64,000 nt of DNA from positions 4,342,501 through 4,406,500 of the forward strand of contig NC_069665.1 in assembly GCF_027244095.1 (NCBI RefSeq), given 5' to 3'. How positions within the stretch are numbered: position 1 is the stretch's first letter; the number at the start of each line of letters is the position of its first letter. The position numbers and the translations under genes were made by a program. A model generated the notes under the pieces. It saw nothing but the letters and a program-made list of their open reading frames with translations, searched no databases and was not told the origin of the DNA. Of this stretch, positions 41,209-52,720 are shown one piece after another. This stretch comes from Hemicordylus capensis (lineage: Eukaryota; Chordata; Lepidosauria; Squamata; Cordylidae).

Positions 41209-41619
41209 GACCTCAGCCAGTGATATTGAGGAACAGGCCTTTGTTGAGGGAATGTTGTTTCACCCACGCAGGGAGAGGAGAGTCCGCATTGCATTGCTCA
41301 CGGTCTGCGCCTGAGGCTCTGCTGCATCTCGGCACACTGATACTTGTGGTTAGGAAATGCCAGCTTTCAACGTTCTGGTTTTTGTTCCCCAGGCAGTGAC
41401 TTATTGGAACACAACTGCTGGTTCTGATGGACACTTTTGCAGGTGGTCCGAACAACGTTCTTGACATCCGGTAACTTCATTTTGTGATCTATTCTACATG
41501 ACAGTCCGTGAAAACATCAATGTCTTTTTCATGCTACTAGTTGTGGCTCATCCTGATGAGGCCCGGGGCGGGGGGGAGACCAAAGGAGGCAGCATGGGTT
41601 GCTCCCCCCCACTCTCCTG
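41209..41619. other. Unassigned DNA
   Basis: An 84-codon minus-strand frame lacks recognisable motifs. Confidence 0.35.
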
Positions 41620-42620
41620 CCCTGCCTGAGAGCCATGCTGCCTGCAGGCTGGCTATTTTTCAGGCAGAGCTGCATTCCTAAAAATAAATAAAAATAAAAT
41701 AAAAATTTAAGGTTTTAATTTGTGGAAGGTTTTTAAATTGTTAAATTGTTTAAGTTTTTGTATATGTTTAAACTTGTTTTATGCTATTGTTAACTGCCCA
41801 GAGATGAAAGTTTGGGGCAGTGTACAAATTTGATCAATAAATAAAAATAGAACTGAATCTGAACCAGCATCATGATAGGTCTTGTGGGACTTGCCCAGAT
41901 CCTTTATCTCCCACCCTGCCTGAGAGCTGCGCTGCCTGCAGGCTGGGCATTCATCAGGTAGAGCTGTGCTCCTCCGCTCCTTGCAGGAAGAGCAGGATAT
42001 AAATGCAGTAAATATATAAATTTGGGGGGGGGACTGGATCAGAATCAGCATCATGATAGGTCTTGCTGAACCTGTCCAGATAGGGGACAAAAACATGTGT
42101 TTCCAAACTATTTGACCACAGAAGGCTGATGGTAGTTTGACCTTCTGCATGCAAAACAGGTGCTCAGCAGAGGTGACCTTGTGTGCTGCAGCCCACCAAC
42201 CGTGACTTGTCCTAACGAGCCAGGAGGGGCGCAGACTGGCCTCGGCAATGATTGCTTCGTTGAAAAGGCTCACTCCTGCAAGTCAGGCCAGAGATCACAC
42301 CCACACTATTTCTGAAAATCTCTAAGATATTTTCTAAAGAGTTGAAGAAGGGCAGATTTGGGTGTGAAAAAAATGGCAACCAGCCCAATCCACGGTTCTT
42401 TCTGCATCAGGCTGATCATGCTTGTTTGTCTTGCCCAAGAAGACTGTAGCCAGTCAAATGAGGCACAGCTGCCTCCAGTTCCCAGCAGCGCTGGTTGTGC
42501 CACCTCTCCCATTCTTCCTGAGAACCATGCTGCCTGCAGGCTGGTCATTCATCAGGTAGAGCTACACAGTTCTGTGCAGCTCTATCTGATGAATGTCCAG
42601 TCTGCAGGCAGCATGACAGA
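41620..42620. repeat. Cluster of dispersed repeat Y with a LINE 3' tail and a hairpin
   Basis: GCTGCCTGCAGGCTGG.CATT with CATCAGGTAGAGCTG occurs near 41640, 41930 and 42530, as at 16195. An L2-like 3' tip lies at 41680-41860 (TAACTGCCCAGAGATGAAAG, GTACAAATTTGATCAATAAA). The last Y copy is followed by its own inverse, giving a hairpin at 42526-42615. Confidence 0.6.
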
Positions 42621-42689
42621 GGGAGAGAGCAGCCACCTGAGCTGCCAAGAACCAGAGGCACCTGTGCCTAATTTGGTGCAAATATGCTG

Positions 42690-42950
42690 CCTCTGCCAGT
42701 CAACGAAGACAATACTGAACTAGATGGACCAAGGGTCTATGTTCCTATGTAAACCTTTGTTGCTTGATGGTGTCGAATTGGATCAATTATTGTGTATATA
42801 TGTTTTAATAGATTTGTACTATTTTCAATGTTGAAATTTAAGTATGTAATGTATTTGTGCTGTTTAGAAAATACTCTAAACCACCTTGGGATTTTTTTTA
42901 ATGAAAGGCGGTACTGTATACAAATTTGACAATCAATCAGTCAATGGTGT
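42690..42950 (+). mobile_element. SINE tail followed by LINE 3' tail
   Basis: GACAATACTGAACTAGATGG, CCAAGGGTCTATGTTCC (Sauria-like) and then, to 42950, an A/T-rich 3' UTR with AAACCACCTTGGGATTTTT, GAAAGGCGGTACTGTATACA. Confidence 0.55.
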
Positions 42951-43038
42951 GTGGGTCAGTTTGGTCAGCAAAGCTCACATGCAGCCTCTGAACCATCGTC
43001 TGGAAGTGGCCCTCCATAGGGGCTGGTTATCGCTAGAG

Positions 43039-43112
43039 CAGGGGTTCCCCACCTATGGTCCTCCAGATGTTGCTGAACTACAACTCTCATCAGCCACAAT
43101 TTATTGTGGCTC
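43039..43112. mobile_element. MITE, type iii, left half
   Basis: CAGGGGTTCCCCACCTATGG, GATGTTGCTGAACTACAACT, TCTCATCAGCCACAA, then a short ATTTATTGTGGC turn. The right arm is absent. Confidence 0.6.
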
Positions 43113-43799
43113 ACTATGAAAATGGAGTTCCACTAAGTTGTTTTGTTGCTCAGACAAATCTCCTTTTCCAGCTGTTCCATGGTTTTCTTGGCAAATCCCA
43201 GAGGGGCGGTCATGTGATTTTGTTGCTGTGGGAACAACAGAGCATGTCAAGGTCCCTCCAGGACTAGCACACGCATTTTTGTGGGGGCAGAGACAATTTC
43301 ATCACATGCAGAAAGTGCTCATCTCTTGGTACAAGGAAATGTCAAGCAAGAGAAGGAAGTGAGCAGATTCTGTGGTTGGCTGCGACAGTCTTTTAACATT
43401 CTCTCTCCGAAAATAGGTTTCCTTCCCCCTTTTTTTCAAGGAAAAAAAAGCCTTCAGAAAGGTCAAAGAGTTTCTGTTCTCAGCTGCTTCCAGGAGAGGG
43501 AATCCCAGCATTTTTGAAAATGTCATTATCACTTCCATAGTACCTTGCCTGTGTCTTCCTCATGCAAATACTTCCAGGTTCCATGGAGCCTTCTCAGGAG
43601 GAAAAGGAAGGTTTCTTTCTTGTTGAGTTCCATCATGTCTCTGCCTCTTTGGAGGCTGCCATCAGCTCAGTTTTTTTAAATAAGCATTTATTCTGCCAAC
43701 AACAATTATTCCACTTTGTTTTTCAACCCTGGACTGGCTGTCTTCCCAGACACTGAAGATTGATTTAGCCCAGCAACTGGGTTCTTCTATTCTTAGACT
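43113..43799. other. Unassigned DNA
   Basis: Four overlapping frames of 64-78 codons, no domain. No repeat boundary. Confidence 0.35.
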
Positions 43800-43915
43800 G
43801 GGGTTCAATTTTGGGCCTCCAGCTGTAGTTGGACCACACCTCCCATCATCCCCAGCCACAGTGGCAAATAGCCAGGAGTGATGGGAGTTGCAGTCCAACA
43901 AGAGCTGGAGGACTC
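43800..43915. mobile_element. Palindromic MITE
   Basis: GGGCCTCCAGCTGTAGTTGG and CCAACAAGAGCTGGAGGACT flank CTCCCATCATCCCCAGCCAC and its inverse. Confidence 0.7.
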
Positions 43916-44104
43916 TTGTTATGTGCCATTGTCATAGACAATCTGGATGCTGTCCTCCTTGTCACACTTAACAGATCATCACAGTGGCAGCACCAATCTA
44001 CTAAAGGCAGAAAGGGACTGACTGAGTCCAGGAGTTCTTCTGCCCTCTCCAAGGAATCTCCAGTCCTAGAATAGGAGAACTTTGTAGCTGAGGGCCAAGG
44101 TTTG

Positions 44105-44868
44105 GGTTCCCAAACTTGGGTCCGCAGATGTTGTTGGACTGCAATGCAAAGAGACAATAAGGGATACAAAAATTTAAAAAATCCCAACTTCACATATACC
44201 CTGATGGGGTCTGAGCTGTTGGTGACTGACCAGGAGAGGGGTCTTGGGGTCGTGGTGGACAGCTTGTTGAAAGTGCCGGCTCAACGTGCAGAAGATGTGA
44301 AAAGGGCTAGTTCCATGCTAGGGATCATTAGGAAGGGAATTGAAAATAAAGCTGCAAATATTATAATACCCTTAAACAAAATGATGGTACAGCCACACTT
44401 GTGGACATCTAAAGAAGGATATTGTAGAACTGGAAAAGGTGCAGAAGAGGGCAACCAAGATGATCAGGGGCCTAAAGCACCTTCCTTATGAAGCAAGCCT
44501 ACAGCATCTGGGGCTTTTTAGTTTAGAAAGGAGGCTCCTGGTTAGGGTTAGGAATTCTATGGAATTCTCTACCACAGGATGTGGTGATGGCCACTTGCTT
44601 CAATGGATTTAAAAGGGGCTTAGACAAATTCATGGAGGACAGGTCTAATGGCTACTAGTCTGGTGGCTATAGGCCACCTCCAGCCTCAGAGGCAAGATGC
44701 TACTAAATACCAATTGCAGGGAAGCAACAGCAGGAGAGCGGGCATTCCCTAAACAGTTGCCTGTGGGCTTCTTCTCAGAGGCATCTGGTGGACCACTGTG
44801 TGAAACAGGATGCTGGACTAGATGGGCCTCCTTGGGCCTGATCCAGCAGGGCTGTTCATATGTACAAC
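44105..44868 (+). mobile_element. CR1-type LINE, ORF2 end and 3' UTR (with MITE half at left)
   Basis: 44105-44146 is a type i MITE left half. From about 44160 the frame reads ELLVTDQERGLGVVVDSLLK and SSMLGIIRKGIENKAANIII. Near 44525-44560 part of ORF2 is missing (the GGGCTTTTTAGTTTAGAAAG segment joins almost directly to TTCTATGGAATTCTCTACC). The 3' UTR ends GCAGGGCTGTTCATATGTA. Confidence 0.8.
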
Positions 44869-44955
44869 TACCATCATCTCCAGTCACAATGGCAAAGGGC
44901 TGATGGGAGTTGTACTCCCAACAGCATCTGGGAATCCAAGGTGGAGAACCCCTGT
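44864..44955. mobile_element. MITE, type i/iii, left end missing
   Basis: CAACTACCATCATCTCCAGT and GATGGGAGTTGTACTCCCAA, ending CAAGGTGGAGAACCCCTG. It abuts the CR1 3' tip. Confidence 0.6.
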
Positions 44956-45258
44956 TATGGGGCAATTACAGTTTTCTAAAATAATTTTGATCAAGTGAAC
45001 AAACCCCCTACAATTTTAAATAGGGTTAACCCACTAAACTGAATAAAACTGGTTTGGCCTGTCTGTTCTTGTTCCTTTAGCTGGATCTGCAGAAGCCAGT
45101 AGGTGAAGGTCTCCACAGCAAGGAGGAGCTAAACATTCTCATCTGCTCATGTCTGCAGGTCAAGTTGCTGTTATAAGCATAGTTGCAGGGGTCAGTAAAA
45201 AAAGGGTCAGTAAAAAATATTGGCAACCCTGCCAATATTTAAAACTTAAGTTTTAAGT

Positions 45259-45395
45259 CAGGGGTTCTCAGCCTTGAGTTCCCAGATGTGGTTGGACTAC
45301 AACTCCCATCATTCCCAGCCACAATTGCTGCCAGCCATTGTTGCTGTGGATAATGGAAGCTGTAGTCCAACAACATTGGGTGATGTTGGGCAGCC
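45259..45395. mobile_element. Palindromic MITE, type i
   Basis: CAGGGGTTCTCAGCCTTGAG at the left, GACTACAACTCCCATCATTC core, right arm GGAAGCTGTAGTCCAACAAC. The right tip is type ii-like and altered. Confidence 0.7.
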
Positions 45396-45489
45396 GTATT
45401 TGAAGTCAATGCTGGACAAGCTATTGCCCAGGAAGTGAATGCAACATGCAGAGAAAAGCCTTCAAGAATGGGAGATGATATGTTAGGGG

Positions 45490-46872
45490 ACTCGTGGGAA
45501 GAAGGCTGGTCTTGTGGTGGCAAGCATGGTCCACTCTGGTGTGCATTTGAATGGGAGACTACATGTGTGAGCACTCTAAGATATTCTCCTTAGGGGATGG
45601 GTCATAGCTTAGTGGAAGAGCATCTGCATGCATGCATCCAAGTTCCCTCCCTGGCGGCATCTCCAAGATAGGCCCAGGGGCATATCTATGGTGGGGCAGG
45701 CAGGGCACATGCCCCGGGCACCACTTGAAGGGGGGCGCTATTTTTAAAAATTAAAAAAATTTAAAAATGCCCACCAAAAACAAAATGGTCACTGCACATG
45801 ATCAAATGGCCTCTGTGAGGCCCTAGGCCATGCCAGGCCTTGCAGAGGCCATTTGAGGATGTGTGGAGGCCATTTTGTTTTCAGTGGCCTTTTTTAAAAA
45901 AAAAATATTTTTAAAAAATGGCCACCACACATGCTCAAATGGTCCCTGTGAGGCCCTAAAAGCCAGTGGGGGGAGGGGGAACCTTTGCAGACCTCCCCCC
46001 TCATGGCCTTTAGGAAGCCCCCCAAAGGAGTTACAGGTATTTTTATTTTTAAAAAAATAAAATTAATATAAATTAATACTGTACACATATTCAATTTGGC
46101 ACTATGTACAGAGAATCAGGGCTTGTGAATACTGAGCTGAAGCTTATGAGCTAGGATCGTATTCATTTGCTCTTACTTTCCTTCTTGTGATAAGTGAGTT
46201 AAATGTGATGTCTTAATAATATGGCTATTAATGGTGAGTTTGTCTTTGAATCAGTGTGAAATCCTTAGGATTAAGGCCCACTGGGAGTTTCTTGCTCTCT
46301 TTCTCTCATTTTAACTGTCTTTCTGAAAGACTAGAATATATTCCAAGCAGTGACACAGTTTACTCTGCATATCCTTTAATTATTTTCAGAGTATCTGGGA
46401 AAAGTCAAATTCTCCATTCATTTTTAAAACTTATGTAATAGTGATGCTACAATGCATAATAGAGAATTAGACAGGCACTTCTGTTTAGTTTTCCAATTAC
46501 ACCTCCACATAGTATCTGGGTATTTCAGGAGCCTCAGCATACTGAAATTTGTAGTTTTCCAGCATTTTTTGGTCTGGCTACATCCACTGCTAAATAGTTT
46601 TTAAAAGATTAAAAGATTAACGAGCTTGACTTGTATTTTTCCACTGATATGATGGTAAAGTGATCTGAAAGATGGGTGTCAGATGTTTGGGCGGGGGGGG
46701 GGCAATTTCAGTGCTTGCCCTAGGCGCTATTTTTCCCTAGATACGCCTCTGGATAGGCCTAAGAGTGACTCCTGCCTGGAAGCTTGGAGAAGACACTGCC
46801 AGTCTGTGCAGACAATACTGAGCTAGATGGTCCAAGGGTCTGACTCAGTATATGGCAGCTTCCTATGTTCCA
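45490..46872 (+). mobile_element. 5S rRNA-derived SINE split by a 1.1-kb hAT element
   Basis: Left part to 45674: GGCTGGTCTTGTGGTGGCAA, GAATGGGAGACTACATGTG, GGCGGCATCTCCAA. Right part from 46760: AAGAGTGACTCCTGCCTGGA, GACAATACTGAGCTAGATGG, tail GGCAGCTTCCTATGTTCC. The 5S-like CTAAGCAGGGT box is shortened in this copy. Confidence 0.75.
45675..46751. mobile_element. hAT element, type v, exact 8-bp TSD
   Basis: Left CAGGGGCATATCTATGGTGG, right CCTAGATACGCCTCTG. TSD GATAGGCC (45667-45674, 46752-46759). It has no transposase frame. The subterminal GGGGGGCGCTATTTTT and AGGCGCTATTTTTCCCTAG are inverted-related. The interior contains GCCATTTGAG.ATGTG repeats and AT-rich DNA. Confidence 0.85.
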
Positions 46873-47411
46873 ATGGACTTGAGTGGTTTGAGAATAGCCG
46901 TGCTACACAAGCATGTCTCTCTTTTCATCTGTAAAATGCTGGATTCTACTGGGATTCCTCAGAGAGGTGCCCCCTCAAGCACTCATTGACCCCACTTGCC
47001 CCTGCCCTACATCTCCACTCCTAAACAGCACAGTGAATGCCTGCCTAGATGGGCTCTCCATTCTCACTCCCGTCATCTCCTCCTAAGAGCTGTTTCCCAG
47101 AACCTGGCCTTGCTGAGGGCATGAAGGGTCTTGTCAAGAGGCACAGATTGCTTATCATAAAGCAAAAATGCCCGAGAACAGAACAGATTGCATAACTCTT
47201 TGATAAAAACTTAATCCAAGCATCAGAGTCAGGGGGGAAGTGGTGGGACCTGCACAGATGTGTATACCCTATCTCCCAAAGCAGTATTTATGTAGCATGT
47301 TTAAAGCAATGCATTCAGGATAGATTTAGTAGAACTGTATTTAAAGAAACAGTAGCAGCCCCTGTAAAAAATGGGGTGGGGCACAGAAGGGGTGAAGTGC
47401 ATTTCTTTGTG
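46873..47411. other. Unassigned DNA
   Basis: No supported feature. Confidence 0.35.
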
Positions 47412-47580
47412 AGAGCCAGCATGGCATAGTGGTTAGGGTGTGGGACTAGGGCCAGGGAGACCGGAGTTTAAATCAGTGTTCATCCAGGAAACTCATTAGG
47501 TTATCCCTCAGCCTAACCTACCTTGCAGGGTTGTTGTGGGGATAATCATAGCCATGTGCACTGCTCTGCTCTCCTTGGAG
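47412..47580 (+). mobile_element. CORE/MIR-like SINE, diverged
   Basis: AGCATGGCATAGTGGTTAGG, CCTCAGCCTAACCTACCTTG, GGGTTGTTGTGGGGATAAT. The (AAT)n tail is lost. Confidence 0.7.
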
Positions 47581-48235
47581 ATACATAGATTTATGGGTGG
47601 GTGAGCTGTGTCCTACATCTTAGGTTTGGGATGTAGAAATGGGGTGTAGTGGATGGACAACTACTGCATTTACCTAAATCTGAGACTAGATTTTCCCCAA
47701 ATTTGATATTGGAGATCATCTTAAACAAAGAGTCTTGTTCCTTTCAAGTAAATGCAGGTTGTAACAGATTAAAGCCTTTGTCTCAGAGCAGCTCTTGTGA
47801 GGGGAAAAAATGCTGAATCATCCCTGGCGAGCTGCCTGGCTGGGCTTCTCCTAAAACTAATCTATCTTTCCGGTAGGATTAAAATGCTGCCGCTGCCACC
47901 CCTCTTATTGACAGAGCTTGAACCCCCCTGGGCTTGTACAAAAATCTTCCACGTGTAGGCCTACACGTGATGAGAAAACTGATAGCTGTTGAGTGCTTGA
48001 GGACGCTTTTGCACCAGAGAAACGCTCTTTCTTGAGTTAAAAACCAACTCTGAGAGGCTTGTAAAAATAAAAGAACAACACAACAGCAACCCAGTTTTAT
48101 TCACTTACTACAGACTGCTTCCATCAGAGGCTTTTAGCTTTTAAATACACTCAAAAATACTTAGTAGGTTACAAAAATAGGTTGTCTTGGGCTGCAGTTT
48201 CAAGTTGCATTTAGGCACGCTTAAAAGTTTAAAGA
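47581..48235. other. Unassigned DNA
   Basis: CAACCCAGTTTTATTCACTT near 48090 could be an antisense polyadenylation signal of an old retroelement end. The borders are unclear. Confidence 0.3.
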
Positions 48236-48236
48236 G

Positions 48237-48279
<43 letters not shown>

Positions 48280-48372
48280 TTTGACACATTTCTACACCGC
48301 CCAGAACACAGGTTCTCTGGGCAGTTCACAAAACAACAAAAACAACCAATAAAAAGATCAACAAATTTCAAT
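48236..48372 (-). mobile_element. (TTTA)n and L2-like LINE 3' end
   Basis: About twelve TTTA units, then CACATTTCTACACCGCCCAG, AACACAGGTTCTCTGGGCAG and an A-rich stretch, as in the family at 9200 and 23040. Confidence 0.7.
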
Positions 48373-50213
48373 GCCCTAGGTGGATTGAGCATAGGCTAGT
48401 GTATCTTATTTTAATTACATTGCAGGTAAACAATAATAGAACAGTATCAGGAATATGCAAAGCACACACACAAAGAAATATGTTTCTAATGCAAAATCTG
48501 ACTAACAAACTGTTCCCTGTGCTGAATTCCCTTTTCCTTGAAAACTCACCCAACACCTGATGAGAATCAAGCTTCCTTCAATCCTGTCTCTCAAGGATCC
48601 GCAGTTATTCCATGTGAAAAACCTCCACGCTGGCTTTGACTATGAGGGAGCAAAACCTCCATGGGAGGTTGACTATGAGGGAGCAAAAGCCTTTCCACAC
48701 ACGCTACTCTCCAACAAAGACTGCCCTTCTTATTCCAGAATTCCCAGCAACTGCTCTCTAGGTCCCACCCACCTGGTGTACTAATTGGCTGCCCTGGAGT
48801 TCACCAGCCTGTCAGTTGAGACAAGGGTTCACTCTTGTCAACTCTTTAGAGGGAGGGGAGGCTGATCACTACACAGGTATAACCTGTATTTAACCTCTAC
48901 TTTTGAAGGGGGCCATATCAAATTCATAGTCATCTTCTATTCAGGTAAATATGGTACTTTTCTGAGTGGGTGCTTGGCCCCCTCACCCCCTCCTTTGGAG
49001 CTGCCAATACCAACAACAAACAAAAACAAACACCAACAATAATCAAATGTATTATGGACAGCACACCCACCCCACTTTAATCCTAACAACAACAGGGTTG
49101 TCAGGTCCAGATGGCAAAAAAAGTTGATATCCATCTCCAAAGTGAAAACAGCGGGCACTTTTCATCCCCAAAAAGTCTCCAAAAGGCTTGCATAAAATTT
49201 GCATATGTTTATTGGTATTATATATGCATATTTTAATAAAAACTGGATAATCTGAGAATAAATACATCTCACCACTGTGAAGCAGATGACCAGAAGGTGA
49301 GCTGTATGTCTGCTCAGTCCTCTGTCTAGACTCAGCCCCTAGTCTGGGTCAACATACACTAACCACTACTACGCGTTCCCTTCTTGTAGCCACGCAGGGC
49401 AACTCCTAGTATTCTGCCTGACACTACCATGCTCAAAGGTAGATTTAACAAAGTCCTGTTGCAGAGAGATTCTGCCCGCGCAACTCAGGAGCGATTGAAA
49501 CAACAGAGCATATTGTCACTTTTACAGGGACATTCACAGTATGTATATTACCCCATATTTATCTAATCTTCCGGGCTGTTCTGATTATTTCTACATATGT
49601 CATCTTTTATCGGTCCATGATGACAAGATTTCTTATGTAGTCACCAAGTTCTGCCTAATTGCTAGTAGAATTTGTCAGACCATGTTAAGTAGTTCAATGG
49701 TCCAGTACTGCTATCTACTGAAGATATTAATTATCGTCTGAGTTGAGTTTTTTCTTTTTCTTTTTCTTTTGTAATGTCTTTATTAATTTTGTGTGTCTGT
49801 ATTTTTCTGGTCTGTGACCTACTGCTACTGCTATTCTGCCTGGGAAATGCGTTCTGCAAATGTCGTAGGGGTCAGACATCTCTCTCAATTAGAGGAAACC
49901 GGAAAAGGATACTGTCTTGAAATGGGACTTGACGGTTGCTTTTTCTTAAGATTTGAGTTAATAGATCTGAGCAATAACTCAAAGGTCCTTGAAAAAGTTT
50001 CTGAATAGCTCTCTTATCTCCCCGGCCACCTTTGAAGGCAGCTGCCATTCGGAAACTGGTAAGGGCCATTTCTCCAGCCTCTCAGCATAGGCTCAGACTC
50101 AGCTTTTTGGCAGAAGTTCTCCAAATGGTTGACCCAGCAAATGGCATGAGGAAATGATAATCTTTCTTACACCTTCCCTAAGGGATTGTGTTCTTACAGA
50201 GGTTTTATTACAT
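48373..50213. other. Unassigned DNA, no gene seen
   Basis: GACTATGAGGGAGCAAAA occurs twice 34 bp apart near 48638-48690 (a small tandem duplication). Frames stay below 75 codons. A CTTTTT-type pyrimidine run lies at 49745-49770. Otherwise featureless by eye. Confidence 0.35.
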
Positions 50214-50332
50214 CAGGGATTCTCACTCAAACTTGGGTCCCCAGATGTTGTTGGACCACAACTCCCATCATCCTGGGATGATGGGAGTTGAGATCCAACA
50301 CATCTGGAGACCCAAGGTTTGGAAGCCCTCTG
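50214..50332. mobile_element. Palindromic MITE, type i
   Basis: CAGGGATTCTCACTCAAAC, GGGTCCCCAGATGTTGTTGG, CAACTCCCATCATCCTGGGA (tight turn), right end GGTTTGGAAGCCCTCTG. Confidence 0.75.
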
Positions 50333-50879
50333 TTATACCTGTTGTAACATGATTCTACAGACATATGGGGTGGAGGGAGCGGAGCAGGGGAGGAGCAGCC
50401 ACTCAGCCAGAGTTTCTGCCAAGCTCACGAGTTTCCTTTCACATTGAACTGTCCAGCAGGGGACTTTACTGGGAAAGTCCCTGGGAAAACTGGCAAGCCA
50501 GTGCCTGGTTGGACCTGTACATTTCCCAAAGGCCTGAGGTCCTTTGCATAGATTCCTCCTCAGCACATAGCCTACCCCAAACCCCTTCTGCTGTGTCCAG
50601 GCTGAACAATTCCGACACATACAGTAGGAGGGAACATTAGGGTGGGTGGGCAACCGGGTCAGGGCAATAAAAAACAGCCTGGTTGTTTCCTGTCTCTTTC
50701 ACAGAGGCTGGAGATGTGGAAATCAGCAAGGGAGCCTTTTTTATGCCGTGCCACCAAATACTATTTATCTATTATAATATTTATATCCCATCCCTCCAGC
50801 ACTTTCTGGAGAGATGAGATTCTGTAGAACAGTTCACATTTAACTGTTTCGATGCTATGATTTATGAATTGAATGTTTT
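50333..50879. other. Unassigned DNA
   Basis: A 106-codon minus-strand frame (50333-50653) with eight cysteines is not a chemokine pattern. No splice context supports it. Confidence 0.35.
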
Positions 50880-51120
50880 TGATATTTCAAATTTAAAAAC
50901 TTAGCCGGGGGGGGGGGGCACACAAATAAAGCCAGATTTAAAACTCAGTAGAGGAAGACAACAAATAAAAACACAAAAAGGAGGGTCTTCAATTGCTTTC
51001 TAAAAACCCTAAGAAAGGGAGCCCGATGCAGTTCGTCTGGGACCTCATGGGGCTACAACTGAAAAGACCCTGTCCCTATCTCTGCCAGCCGAATCTCAGT
51101 CAGTGGCATGGCCCTAGTAG
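50880..51120 (-). mobile_element. L2-like LINE, 3' UTR fragment
   Basis: A poly-G/A-rich stretch, then AGGGAGCCCGATGCAGTTCG, CTGAAAAGACCCTGTCCCTA and CAGCCGAATCTCAGTCAGTG correspond to the region at 9440-9520 of the larger antisense LINE. Confidence 0.55.
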
Positions 51121-51317
51121 ATTCCTATGACCAAATGTAATCTGACTTGCTCAAAACAGCAGATCAAGAGACAATCTGATCAACAAGAACCACAAGAACC
51201 CTCCTTTCCTCTGCATAAATTCCTACTCAGATTACATACCACAGTTAACATTGCCCTCCTGTGGCCATTCCTAGCATATATACAAATTGCAAATCCAGCC
51301 TTTCAAGTGCCAACCCC

Positions 51318-52272
51318 ATTGAAAGCAACTAGAGGGAGAAGGATTTCTCTCTACCCACTTTCTCTACATCAACACCATGCATGATTTTATAGACCTCTAT
51401 CACGTCTCCCCGCAGTGATCTTTTTTCTAAACTAAATAGCCCCAGGTGTTGTAGCCTTACTCATAAGAAAGGTGCTCTAGGCCCCTGATCATCTTGGTTG
51501 CCCTCTTCTGCACTTTTTCCAGTTCCACAATGTCCTTTTTTAGATGTGGTGACCAGAACTGTACACAGTACTCCAGGTGTGGCCGCACCATAGTTTTCTT
51601 TAAGGGCATTATAATATTAGCAGTTTTATTTCAAAGACGACTGTGGGGAGACATGATAGAGGTCTATAAAATCATGCATGGTGTGGAGAAAGTGGAAAGA
51701 GAGAAATTCTTCTCTCTCACACCTAACACTAGAACCAGGGGTCATCCCATGAAATTGACTGCCAGGAAATTTAGGACCAGCAAACTGAGGCACTTTTTCA
51801 CACAACGCGTAATAAACTTGTGGAATTCTCTGCCACAAGATGTGGTGACAGCCAACAAGCTGGATGGCTTTAAGAGGGGTTTAGATAACTTCTTGGAGAA
51901 GAGGTCTATCAATGGCTACTACTAGTCAGAGGGCTATAGGCCACCTTGGCTCCAGCCTCCAAAGCAGGATGCCTCCGAGTACCAGTTGCAGGGGAGCAAG
52001 AGCAGGAGAGAAAGCATCCCCTCAACTCCTGCCTGTAGGCTTCCAGCAGCATCTGGTGGGCCACTGTGTGAAACAGGATGCTGGACTAGATGGGCCTCCT
52101 TGGGCCTGATCCAGCAGGGCTGTTCTTATGTTCTTATTTTCAAGTCCCTTCCTAATGATCCCTAACATGGAATTGGCCTTTTTCACAGCTACTGCACATT
52201 GTGTCGACACTTTCAACGAGCTGTCCACCACGACCCCAAGATCCCTCTCCTGGTCAGTCACCGACAGCAAAG
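51318..52272 (-). mobile_element. CR1-type LINE (older), split by a second CR1
   Basis: Left part 51318-51631: AAGGATTTCTCTCTACCCAC, CCAGGTGTTGTAGCCTTACT, GTGGTGACCAGAACTGTAC. Right part 52135-52272: CCTTCCTAATGATCCCTAAC and TTTCAACGAGCTGTCCACCA. Together they continue one antisense ORF2 region with the insertion removed. Confidence 0.8.
51632..52134 (+). mobile_element. CR1-type LINE (younger), sense, nested
   Basis: The frame ending at 51925 reads GDMIEVYKIMHGVEKVE, TRTRGHPMKLTARKFRT and [13 protein letters not shown], the ORF2 C-terminus of CR1. A complete 3' UTR follows, ending GCAGGGCTGTTCTTATGTTC. It is strongly 5'-truncated at about 500 bp. A short TTATTTT-like duplication flanks it. 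Confidence 0.8.
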
Positions 52273-52454
52273 ATATCATCAATGTATACTTGTGGAAAGC
52301 TTTAGTCAGAATGAGACCCTATGGGTGGACAACACACACACACACACACACATCCATGTTAAGTGAGCAGCTTTGTGTCCACAACAGGCACTCATAACTG
52401 GGGAGGGGGCAGCAGCAGGTGAATGTTATGGAGGAGGGCTGGTCAACGCCCCTC

Positions 52455-52720
52455 GACTACTACTATGACGAATATTTATATACCACTCTTCAACCAAAGT
52501 TCTCAAAGCAGTTTACATAAAAATATAAATACATAAATAGGATGGTCCCCTGTCCCCAAAGGGCTCACAATCTTTCAAAACCCCATAAGGCAGATACCAG
52601 CCACAGCCACTGGAGTGATGCTGTGCTGGGGATGGACAGGGCCGGTTGCTCTCCCCCTGCTGAAGATAAGAGAATCACCGCTTTGAAAGGTGACTCTTTG
52701 CTCAGTTAGCAGGGGGTTCC
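52455..52720 (-). mobile_element. LINE 3'-end-like dispersed repeat
   Basis: TATACCACTCTTCAACCAAA, TCTCAAAGCAGTTTACATAA, CCCCAAAGGGCTCACAATCT, CACAGCCACTGGAGTGATGC, CTCAGTTAGCAGGG. Confidence 0.65.

Noticed and set aside
48000-48850. Possible old LTR (antisense polyadenylation-like signal, A/T context).
   Set aside because: No paired ends, TSD or known motif could be set; left as unassigned.
50333-50653. Minus-strand 106-codon frame with eight cysteines.
   Set aside because: Cysteine spacing fits neither chemokine nor zinc finger, and no splice sites support it.
51127-51384. Plus-strand frame starting MTKCNLTCSK, very like the fractalkine (CX3CL1) motif TKCNITCSK, in a region where CX3CL1 is expected by synteny.
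   Set aside because: The similarity stops after ten residues. The remaining chemokine cysteines and C-terminal helix are absent, the DNA is flanked on both sides by LINE fragments, and the orientation is opposite to that expected relative to PLLP. Probably chance; a profile search with CX3CL1 would settle it.
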